DNA of 6,452 nucleotides. It comes from an uncultured Selenomonadales bacterium. GTDB lineage: Bacteria; Bacillota; Negativicutes; Selenomonadales; Selenomonadaceae. Under the pieces are notes generated by a model. The model saw only the letters and a list, made by a program, of their open reading frames with translations, did no database searches and had not been told where the DNA came from. Both the position numbers and the translations under genes were made by a program. Of this stretch, positions 1-5,118 are shown one piece after another. Position 1 is the first letter of the stretch. Every line of letters starts with the position of its first letter. Where the stretch lies: NCBI GenBank assembly GCA_946543495.1, contig CAMNLS010000076.1:1-6452 (forward strand), given 5' to 3'.

Positions 1-730
1 CCGCCGAGTTCAGTTCATACGCCGCGAACAAACCTATGAGCCCCGACGTCAACGCAATCAGCACGCTCAGCACGTGATAACTTTTGACCGAGTTGGTGAC
101 GTTGCGAGCCGCCGCCGCCGGTAAGACTAACAACGCATTGATTATCAGTATGCCGACCCATTGAATACTTAATGCCACCACCACTGCCAACATCACTGCG
201 AAGGTTGATTCAACTGATTGAGTTCTTATACCGCGACTTCGTGCAAGCGTTTGATTCACCGAGATTATCAATAGCCGATTGAACAGCACCGCCCAACTTG
301 CTAGGACGATTAAAAAAATTATTGCCAGCCCGATTAGATCGCCGCTTGAAATGCTTAGCAGGTCTCCGATTAGAAATCTCGAAAATTTGTTGAATTGTCC
401 GCCCGCCGACATTATCATTAAGCCCAGTGCTATTGCCGTCGAGCTGAACACGCCGATAACCGTATCTGCGCCTGCGTGCGTCTTGTTCTTTATGTAAGTT
501 ATCAGCAATGCAAAGCCTATCGAAAAGCCGAGCAGTCCGAAAATTTCCGAGCCGACGCCGATTAATGCGCCGATTGCTATTCCCGTGAATGCCCCGTGCC
601 CTAACGAATCCGAGAAAAACGCCATGCGATTTGATACGACCATTGTTGACAAAAGCCCGAACAGCGGCGTAACCAACAAGACCGCGATTAGAGCGTTGCG
701 CATGAATTCATATTCAAACAATTTAATCAC
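1..730 (-). CDS. znuB: Metal-ion ABC transporter permease, ABC-3 family (ZnuB/MntB-like), 3' end outside window
   Basis: This is the membrane subunit of an ABC importer for a divalent metal, zinc or manganese, acting in the cytoplasmic membrane with a binding protein and an ATPase not seen here. About 243 residues are in the window; the family is usually 260-290, so some 20-45 C-terminal residues are missing. The N-terminus has the family pattern LFEYEFMRNAL, followed by the hallmark FSDSLGHGAFTG around residues 39-50. Several hydrophobic helices follow, including one ending QWVGILIINALLVLPAAAA, typical of the family's penultimate region. The start is uncertain: GTG at 730 is given because it restores the usual N-terminus, but TTG 733, TTG 721 and ATG 703 are in frame and none has a good ribosome binding site. 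An in-frame stop lies just upstream, so the start cannot be much earlier. No other minus-strand gene precedes it, so it opens its transcript here. Metal specificity cannot be read from the sequence; the symbol is family-level. Confidence 0.87.
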   Translation of the reverse strand, partial: MIKLFEYEFMRNALIAVLLVTPLFGLLSTMVVSNRMAFFSDSLGHGAFTGIAIGALIGVGSEIFGLLGFSIGFALLITYIKNKTHAGADTVIGVFSSTAIALGLMIMSAGGQFNKFSRFLIGDLLSISSGDLIGLAIIFLIVLASWAVLFNRLLIISVNQTLARSRGIRTQSVESTFAVMLAVVVALSIQWVGILIINALLVLPAAAARNVTNSVKSYHVLSVLIALTSGLIGLFAAYELNSA

Positions 731-739
731 CAAGCAAGG

Positions 740-767
740 ATTGTATCAGCTTTAAAATACTTTGCAA
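740..767 (-). promoter_or_regulatory. Putative promoter of the metal permease gene
   Basis: On the minus strand there is a TTGCAA -35-like hexamer (762-767) and a TACAAT -10-like hexamer (740-745), separated by 16 bp. The -10 box lies only 9 bp before the GTG at 730, so transcription would begin almost at the start codon. The mRNA would then be nearly leaderless, or translation would begin at a downstream codon such as ATG 703. A metal-responsive repressor (Zur, MntR or Fur type) would be expected, but I see no convincing operator palindrome. Confidence 0.45.
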
Positions 768-796
768 GTTAAGAGAAATAGTTTATTAGATAAAAA

Positions 797-808
797 GATA
801 GATAGATA
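797..808. repeat. GATA tandem repeat (three units)
   Basis: Three exact head-to-tail GATA units lie inside a longer purine-rich tract (about 788-825). Flanking GATA, GATT and AAAGATA copies extend the pattern imperfectly. The tract sits between two divergent genes. Such microsatellites can change length by slippage, but with only three perfect units this is weak evidence for phase variation. Confidence 0.7.
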
Positions 809-825
809 GATTAAAAGATAGAAAG

Positions 826-856
826 TTGATAGCTTATAATCTTTTCATCTTATAAT
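826..856 (+). promoter_or_regulatory. Putative promoter of the DUF1850-glucosidase-HAD unit
   Basis: TTGATA (826-831) and the perfect TATAAT at 851-856 are separated by 19 bp, which is longer than ideal. The other TATAAT (835-840) lacks a good -35 box at the usual distance. Transcription from the second box would start near 863 and give a short leader with the AAGGAGG site at 874-880. The AT-rich setting makes chance matches likely, so which box is used is open. Confidence 0.4.
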
Positions 857-861
857 CTTTT
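833..861 (+). repeat. 13-bp direct repeat containing TATAAT
   Basis: CTTATAATCTTTT occurs at 833-845 and again at 849-861, a 16-bp period. Each copy holds a perfect TATAAT hexamer (835-840 and 851-856). The duplication therefore places two -10-like boxes in tandem upstream of the DUF1850 gene. It overlaps the right arm of the inverted repeat. Confidence 0.7.
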
Positions 862-885
862 AATCTTCTAATTAAGGAGGTCGTC

Positions 886-1320
886 ATGAAAAAAATTTTA
901 CTTGCCGTTGCCGCGTCAATTCTCCTGTTCTTTATCACGAGCACGCCGAAAATTTTCATCGGCACGGACAATCAAACCGTCGCAATCGTCGAGGCTAAAG
1001 AACATTTGCCGCTAACTATTAAATTTATTCACTCCGTGCAAAAGACGCCCGTCATCGAGGAGCTTGAATATCAGGACGGGGAACTCGTCTTGATTCGGAC
1101 GCGCTATAAGTCTCAAGGCGTCGGCTTGCCCTTCGACGCGGCGGACGGAACTTTTCAGCGCGAAGGCGAGTGGTTCATCTTCGATATGAACCGCCATTTC
1201 AAGCATTTGGAGCTAAGGACGGGCAAGGGCACGCAACTTAAAATCATTTTGGACGGGCAGACGCACGAACTTTATAGAGAATTCCCGCTCGGCACGAAAA
1301 TATTTGTCAAGGTCTTGTGA
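886..1320 (+). CDS. DUF1850 domain protein, membrane-anchored or exported
   Basis: A 144-residue protein with an N-terminal hydrophobic segment (about residues 4-19, after MKK) that could be an uncleaved anchor or a signal peptide, leaving a small domain outside the cytoplasm. That domain has the DUF1850 pattern: the HSVQKTPV block at 49-56 followed by an acidic, beta-rich stretch and GVGLP at 78-82. The length is normal for the family. DUF1850 proteins are usually encoded beside TRAP transporters of the TAXI type and have no established biochemical role. The ATG is well supported by AAGGAGG at 874-880, five bases upstream. It is the first gene of an apparent three-gene unit, 33 bp before the glucosidase, with no terminator in between. 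No TRAP gene is in the window, so its partner here is unclear. Family assignment is by motif only. Confidence 0.8.
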   Translation: MKKILLAVAASILLFFITSTPKIFIGTDNQTVAIVEAKEHLPLTIKFIHSVQKTPVIEELEYQDGELVLIRTRYKSQGVGLPFDAADGTFQREGEWFIFDMNRHFKHLELRTGKGTQLKIILDGQTHELYREFPLGTKIFVKVL

Positions 1321-1353
1321 ATCAGTTAAAATCACCGCAAAGGGGGTTTGCTC

Positions 1354-1434
1354 ATGAACAGACGGACTTTTATCAAGGGGGCGATTGCATTGACGGCGGC
1401 GGCTTATGTCTCTCCGACTATCGTATTCGGCGCG
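1354..1434 (+). other. Twin-arginine (Tat) signal peptide of the alpha-glucosidase
   Basis: Residues 1-27 begin MNRRTFIKG, matching the Tat consensus at R3-R4, F6 and K8. A weakly hydrophobic uncharged stretch rich in Ala (about 9-25) follows, then a small-residue cleavage region at VFGA before ENL. There is no cysteine at the cleavage site, so it is not a lipoprotein signal. The mature enzyme, starting near residue 28, would be exported already folded to the periplasm or cell surface. Confidence 0.8.
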
Positions 1435-3069
1435 GAAAATTTGCGTTGGTGGCAGAGGAAATCAATCTACCAGATTTATCCGAAGAGTTTCCTAGACACG
1501 ACGGGCAAGGGTACTGGCGACCTGCGCGGCGTAACTAGCAAGCTTGACTACATAAAAAGTTTAGGCGTCGGGGCAATTTGGTTGACGCCGTTTTACTCTT
1601 CGCCTATGGTTGATAACGGCTACGACATCGCCAACTACACCGAGATTGACCCGTCCTTTGGAACTATGGCTGACTTCGACGACCTAATCAAAGAGGCACG
1701 CGCCCGCGACATTAAAATCATCGTCGATTTGGTTTTCAATCACACGTCGGATAAGCACGCGTGGTTTTTGGAGTCGAAGACGAGCCGCGACAATCCTAAA
1801 GCTGATTGGTATATTTGGCGCGACGAAAAAAATAATTGGCGTTCGATTTTCGGCGGAAGTGCTTGGGAATTTTGCGAAGAGCGGCAACAATATTATCTGC
1901 ACACCTTCGCGACGGCTCAGCCCGATTTGAATTGGGAAAATCCTAAAGTACGGCAAGCTCTCTTCGACGCGGCTAATTTCTGGTTAGACAAGGGCGCAAG
2001 CGGCTTTCGTATTGACGCTATTGTTTATATCAAGAAGCCGAGCCAGCTTATCGACGGTAAAGTTGATTCGGAAGACGGTTTGAGTTCAATTCACAACATG
2101 ACAGCCGCCACGCTTGGAATCCTTGACTATCTGCGCGAATTCAAAGCTAAGGTCTTCGACGGCAAAGATATATTCACGGTGGCGGAGGCTAACGGCGTTC
2201 AGCCCGATGACTTAGGCGCGTGGGTCGGTGAACGCGGCGTCTTCGATACGCTGTTCGAGTTCAGCCACGTTAATATAATGTTCCCGCGTGGCGTAGAGAT
2301 TTGGCACAGGGCAAAGCTTTATAAGCTAAGCGAGTGGAAGAAAACTTTAAGCGACAGTCAGCAGGCGACGCGCGATAGTTGGTATCCGATTTACTTTGAG
2401 AATCACGACCGCCCGCGCTCAATCGACACGTTCTTTCCGAGCGGCTCTGATAAAGTTTTGGCGGCTAAGGCGTTGGCGACGATACTTTTTACCCTGCGCG
2501 GCACTCCGTTTATCTATCAAGGCGAGGAGCTTGGCTTCAGTAATGCTAAGTTCAAATCGATTGACGAATTCGACGACATATCCACGCGCGGCAATTACAA
2601 TTTGGCACGGGCGGACGGCTTGAGCGATAAAGAGGCAATGAGGTTTGCGCAAAAGTTCAGCCGCGACAATGCAAGGACGCCTATGCAGTGGAATACGTCA
2701 GCTAATGCGGGCTTCACGAGCGGCAAGCCGTGGTTGCCTGTTCACGATGACTTCAAGACTTGCAATGTCGAGGTCGAGGAACGCGACGCCGATTCCGTTT
2801 TGAATTTTTATCGCAAGCTCAGCGCGTTGAGGAATTCGAGCGACGTTTTAATCAGCGGCGAATATGCGGAGCTTTATCCCGATAACGAGGAACTTTATAT
2901 CTTCACGCGGACGCTCGGCGATAAAAAATTTATAATCGCGGTGAACTTCACGACGCACAATGTTAGGCTGCCTGCTAAACTCTTTGACGGCGCGAAAAAG
3001 ATTCTTGGCAACTACGCCGATGAGAAAAATTATTTACGGGCGACGGAGGCGGTTATCTATGCAAATTAA
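1354..3069 (+). CDS. Tat-exported GH13 alpha-glucosidase (oligo-1,6-glucosidase/maltase subfamily)
   Basis: A 571-residue glycoside hydrolase family 13 enzyme, full length for the exo-acting alpha-glucosidases, which release glucose from the non-reducing end of malto- or isomalto-oligosaccharides. All conserved regions are present: DLVFNH (125-130), QPDLNW (189-194), GFRIDAI with nucleophile D221, TVAEAN with acid/base E278, and ENHDRPR with transition-state stabiliser D352. The N-terminal TIM barrel, inserted B domain (about 130-200) and C-terminal beta domain (about 485-571) can be followed. Residue 222, next to the nucleophile, is Ala; isomaltases usually have Val there and alpha-1,4-specific enzymes Ala or Thr, so maltose-type substrates are favoured by inference. 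The N-terminus carries a twin-arginine signal, unusual because relatives are mostly cytoplasmic. ATG 1354 is chosen over an in-frame TTG at 1348 because AGGGGG at 1341-1346 is correctly spaced for it. Trehalose-6-phosphate hydrolase is a less likely alternative, since its substrate is cytoplasmic. Confidence 0.93.
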   Translation: MNRRTFIKGAIALTAAAYVSPTIVFGAENLRWWQRKSIYQIYPKSFLDTTGKGTGDLRGVTSKLDYIKSLGVGAIWLTPFYSSPMVDNGYDIANYTEIDPSFGTMADFDDLIKEARARDIKIIVDLVFNHTSDKHAWFLESKTSRDNPKADWYIWRDEKNNWRSIFGGSAWEFCEERQQYYLHTFATAQPDLNWENPKVRQALFDAANFWLDKGASGFRIDAIVYIKKPSQLIDGKVDSEDGLSSIHNMTAATLGILDYLREFKAKVFDGKDIFTVAEANGVQPDDLGAWVGERGVFDTLFEFSHVNIMFPRGVEIWHRAKLYKLSEWKKTLSDSQQATRDSWYPIYFENHDRPRSIDTFFPSGSDKVLAAKALATILFTLRGTPFIYQGEELGFSNAKFKSIDEFDDISTRGNYNLARADGLSDKEAMRFAQKFSRDNARTPMQWNTSANAGFTSGKPWLPVHDDFKTCNVEVEERDADSVLNFYRKLSALRNSSDVLISGEYAELYPDNEELYIFTRTLGDKKFIIAVNFTTHNVRLPAKLFDGAKKILGNYADEKNYLRATEAVIYAN

Positions 3070-3841
3070 AGTTGCGGCGACGGACTTTGACGGCACGCTT
3101 TACAGGAATTCAAACATTCCGAACGACGAGCTTTGGGCGATAAAAAATTGGCGGACAGCAGGTAACAAGTTCGGTATCGTCACGGGGCGGACGTTCGTCA
3201 TGCTTGAGAAGCACCTTAAAGAATTTAACTTGGACGTTGACTTTTCAATCTGTTGCAATGGGGCGATAATCCACGACGGCGCGGGCAAAGTCATCTTTGA
3301 AACGGAAGTTCCGCGAAAAGTTTTGTTAGAGCTGATGAACGAGCCGTGCGCCAATAAAAGTTTGCATTTTGCCTTCGAAACGGCGGACGAAGTTTTTTAT
3401 TGCCGAACGAACGAGCAATCTTGGATGTTCCGCGAATATGATAAATGGTCGTTCGCCTTGACGAAGATTGACGACGAACAAGTTGCCACGCTATCGAAGA
3501 AGATTAATCAGCTTGCATTGGACTTCACGACGCCCGAAGAGACCGCGCAGGCGGCGGAGCTTATCAATCGGAAGTACGGCGCGGAGGTTTTCGCGCAAAA
3601 AAATACCCACAGCGTTGACATAGTGGCGGCGGGCATAAACAAAGCGCAAGGCGTGGAAAGTTTGTTGCGGGTTATGAATTGGCAAGGGGCGCGGGTCTTC
3701 GTTATCGGCGACGAGTCAAATGATTTGCCGATGATAAAACATTTCGGCGGCTACACCGTCTATTCCGCGAAGGATTTCGTTAAGCGCGAGGCGACAGAAA
3801 TATTTGATTCAGTCGGGGAGATGCTCAATCACTTCGTTTGA
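3059..3841 (+). CDS. Cof-type HAD-IIB family phosphatase
   Basis: A 260-residue haloacid dehalogenase superfamily hydrolase, probably a cytoplasmic phosphatase of a sugar phosphate or similar small molecule. All four HAD motifs are visible: motif I DFDGT with nucleophile D9 and acid/base D11, motif II IVTGR with T42, motif III lysine K195 in GINKAQGV, and motif IV GDESNDLPMI with D218 and D222. The segment between motifs II and III, with CCNGAI near 65-70, is the C2-type cap of the Cof subfamily, and the length is typical. The ATG at 3059 lies inside the end of the glucosidase gene (11-bp overlap), with GGAGG at 3045-3049 nine bases upstream, so the two are probably translationally coupled. 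The reading frame is open further upstream to 2960, but only ATG 3059 puts motif I at the usual N-terminal position. The substrate cannot be predicted; a link to sugar released by the glucosidase is inference from position. Confidence 0.92.
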   Translation: MQIKVAATDFDGTLYRNSNIPNDELWAIKNWRTAGNKFGIVTGRTFVMLEKHLKEFNLDVDFSICCNGAIIHDGAGKVIFETEVPRKVLLELMNEPCANKSLHFAFETADEVFYCRTNEQSWMFREYDKWSFALTKIDDEQVATLSKKINQLALDFTTPEETAQAAELINRKYGAEVFAQKNTHSVDIVAAGINKAQGVESLLRVMNWQGARVFVIGDESNDLPMIKHFGGYTVYSAKDFVKREATEIFDSVGEMLNHFV

Positions 3842-3847
3842 TGAATC

Positions 3848-3876
3848 TTGACAGATTATAGTCTAAATGCTAACAT
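3848..3876 (+). promoter_or_regulatory. Sigma-70-type promoter of the ATP-grasp operon
   Basis: A perfect TTGACA -35 hexamer (3848-3853), an exact 17-bp spacer and TAACAT (3871-3876, four of six matches to TATAAT) lie in the 72-bp gap after the HAD gene. Transcription would start near 3883, leaving about 30 nt before the start codon. This suggests that the ATP-grasp pair is transcribed separately from the genes to the left. I see no terminator between the HAD stop codon and this promoter, so read-through is also possible. Confidence 0.65.
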
Positions 3877-3900
3877 GACGCCATTTAAAATTATTTGATT

Positions 3901-3905
3901 GGAGG
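3901..3905 (+). promoter_or_regulatory. Ribosome binding site that decides a TTG start (ATP-grasp gene)
   Basis: GGAGG lies eight bases before TTG at 3914. Other in-frame TTG codons at 3899 and 3908 precede or crowd this site, so they are poor starts. No in-frame ATG occurs before codon 11 of the resulting protein. Confidence 0.7.
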
Positions 3906-3913
3906 AATTGCTT

Positions 3914-5101
3914 TTGTCTTTTGAAAAATCCGAATCCGAACAGATGAAACGAATGGTCTTTGACGGAAATGTCCGCGTAACAATCGAAGCGGCTAATTTC
4001 GAGTTGGAAGACTCTGAAACAGAAAATAAAAATACACTTCCACCATTAAGAGTAGGTATACTGCGTAGAAATAAAGATGGCGTTTGGAAACCACAGCACA
4101 CAATTTGCGCGATGTTTTACATTGCCAAGCAATTCAATATAGAGCTGTTTTTATTCTCCCCTAATGATATTAATTTTGAAGATAGAACCGTTACCGCTAC
4201 CTTCTTGGAAGGCAACGAAAGGGTTCAAAAAGTTATTCCTTTGCCCAAAATTATTGATTCCACACCAAATTTTCCCAATACCGATGTTGGTAGAAAGCTG
4301 GCACGATTGAGGGGAGATTATTTTTTTACCCGAAATCCTCTCCACACGACAAAGCAAAAAGTTTATAACATGCTCTTAGAAGACGGGCAGTTTAAAGACT
4401 TTTTAATTGAAACGCACACCGTTAATAATTTAAGTCACTTCTTGTCATTACTGGGAAAATATAACAATCACGTAATCTTAAAGCCTTTGCGCGGCGCAAG
4501 AGGTATTGGCGTTGCCGAAATAATCCTCAATGGCGATAAATATATTGTCAATCTTTCCAATGAAAAATTTTATCTTAATGCTGAAGAATTCTCGACCTTT
4601 TATGAAGAACATTTTACGGAGGTCAAGCACATTTTACAACCGTATATAGTTTCACGGACGAAGCAGAATAATCCTTTTGACATCAGAATTCATGCGCGTC
4701 GAGGAGCTGGCGGAAAGTTTAAGGTTACGCCTTTCCCGCGAATTGGTAGTGCAAATGGCGCGGTGTCGAATATTTCTACCGGCGGTTATTCCATGAAGTT
4801 TGAGACGTTTCTTCAATTAGAATTCGGAAAAGATTGGGAAATGATTTATAACCGGCTGATAGAGTTCGGAAAGGTTTTCCCCGATTATTATCAATCTTTC
4901 TTCAAAGTAACTCTTTTTGACATTGGTGTTGACGTGGGAATTCAACGACGTGATGACGGTTATGACTTTAAGATTTTTGAGGTTAATACTCAAATTGACG
5001 GTCCCTTTTTCGAGATAGAAGACGCTATTACGTATTTTGAATATTTCAGATACATAGACCAAAAACTTCGTGAAGGTTCCCTTACGTTGAAAAACTCTTA
5101 A
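3914..5101 (+). CDS. YheC/YheD-like ATP-grasp family protein
   Basis: A 395-residue soluble protein resembling the YheC/YheD group, best known as endospore-coat-associated proteins in Bacillus. ATP-grasp enzymes join a carboxylate, activated as acyl phosphate, to an amine or other nucleophile; the YheC/D reaction is not established. Residues 45-170 show the family's N-terminal layout: VGIL, a helix followed by IELFLFSPNDI, then RGDYFFTRN. The ATP-grasp core has HVILKPLRGARGIGV (186-200), with K190 as likely nucleotide-binding lysine. It continues with DIRIHARR (256-263), the family-like VTPFPRIG with SNISTGG (271-291), and FEVNTQ (355-360), where E356 and N358 would bind metal. Residues 1-40 are acidic and unassigned. 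No signal peptide or membrane segment is seen. TTG 3914 is the chosen start. The gene is AT-rich: hand counts of single 60-base rows gave 32-42% G+C, against 47-57% in rows of the genes to the left. It sits 17 bp before its partner. Sporulation is not implied. Confidence 0.85.
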   Translation: MSFEKSESEQMKRMVFDGNVRVTIEAANFELEDSETENKNTLPPLRVGILRRNKDGVWKPQHTICAMFYIAKQFNIELFLFSPNDINFEDRTVTATFLEGNERVQKVIPLPKIIDSTPNFPNTDVGRKLARLRGDYFFTRNPLHTTKQKVYNMLLEDGQFKDFLIETHTVNNLSHFLSLLGKYNNHVILKPLRGARGIGVAEIILNGDKYIVNLSNEKFYLNAEEFSTFYEEHFTEVKHILQPYIVSRTKQNNPFDIRIHARRGAGGKFKVTPFPRIGSANGAVSNISTGGYSMKFETFLQLEFGKDWEMIYNRLIEFGKVFPDYYQSFFKVTLFDIGVDVGIQRRDDGYDFKIFEVNTQIDGPFFEIEDAITYFEYFRYIDQKLREGSLTLKNS

Positions 5102-5102
5102 G

Positions 5103-5108
5103 AAAGGA
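5103..5108 (+). promoter_or_regulatory. Ribosome binding site for the toroid-domain gene (TTG start)
   Basis: AAAGGA, directly after the ATP-grasp stop codon, lies ten bases before TTG 5119, slightly long but workable. The resulting N-terminus (MSLKELSEKL) parallels the MSFEKSES of the gene before it, which also starts with TTG. The first in-frame ATG is 32 codons later and has no comparable site. Confidence 0.5.
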
Positions 5109-5118
5109 TTCGATTTTA

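Larger units (their letters stand above)
808..866. repeat. Perfect 12-bp inverted repeat in the divergent intergenic region
   Basis: AGATTAAAAGAT (808-819) is the exact reverse complement of ATCTTTTAATCT (855-866), with 35 bp between the arms. The left half of the region is purine-rich and the right half pyrimidine-rich, so other registers of AAAAGAT with ATCTTTT can also pair. The right arm ends 7 bp before the AAGGAGG ribosome binding site of the DUF1850 gene. It could be a regulator binding site, or a leader hairpin if transcription starts upstream of the left arm. A rho-independent terminator is unlikely: the stems are AT-only apart from two G/C pairs and there is no GC-rich core. Confidence 0.6.

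Noticed and set aside
279..497. Plus-strand frame of 72 codons near the left end
   Set aside because: It lies wholly opposite the metal permease, whose helices and family motif are clear on the minus strand; the plus-strand translation resembles no protein.
780..870. CRISPR array or bidirectional terminator in the intergenic repeats
   Set aside because: There are no repeat-spacer units of CRISPR size, and the inverted repeat lacks a GC-rich stem followed by a T-run. It also lies between two diverging gene starts, where a terminator is not expected.
1317..1538. Plus-strand frame overlapping the DUF1850 stop codon
   Set aside because: The ATGA-type overlap looked like translational coupling, but the frame runs into the glucosidase coding region in another phase and ends at 1538; the glucosidase has its own ribosome binding site and complete catalytic motifs.
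2960..3058. N-terminal extension of the HAD phosphatase
   Set aside because: The extension would overlap the glucosidase by more than 100 bp, consists of basic non-family sequence and pushes the motif I aspartate far from the N-terminus; ATG 3059 has a good site upstream.
1354..3069. Trehalose-6-phosphate hydrolase
   Set aside because: It belongs to the same GH13 group, but its phosphorylated substrate is cytoplasmic while this protein has a Tat export signal, and no trehalose PTS gene is nearby.
3914..5101. D-Ala-D-Ala ligase or glutathione synthetase
   Set aside because: The N-terminal layout, the VTPFPRIG and SNISTGG blocks and the C-terminal EVNTQ ending fit the YheC/YheD group better than either ligase.
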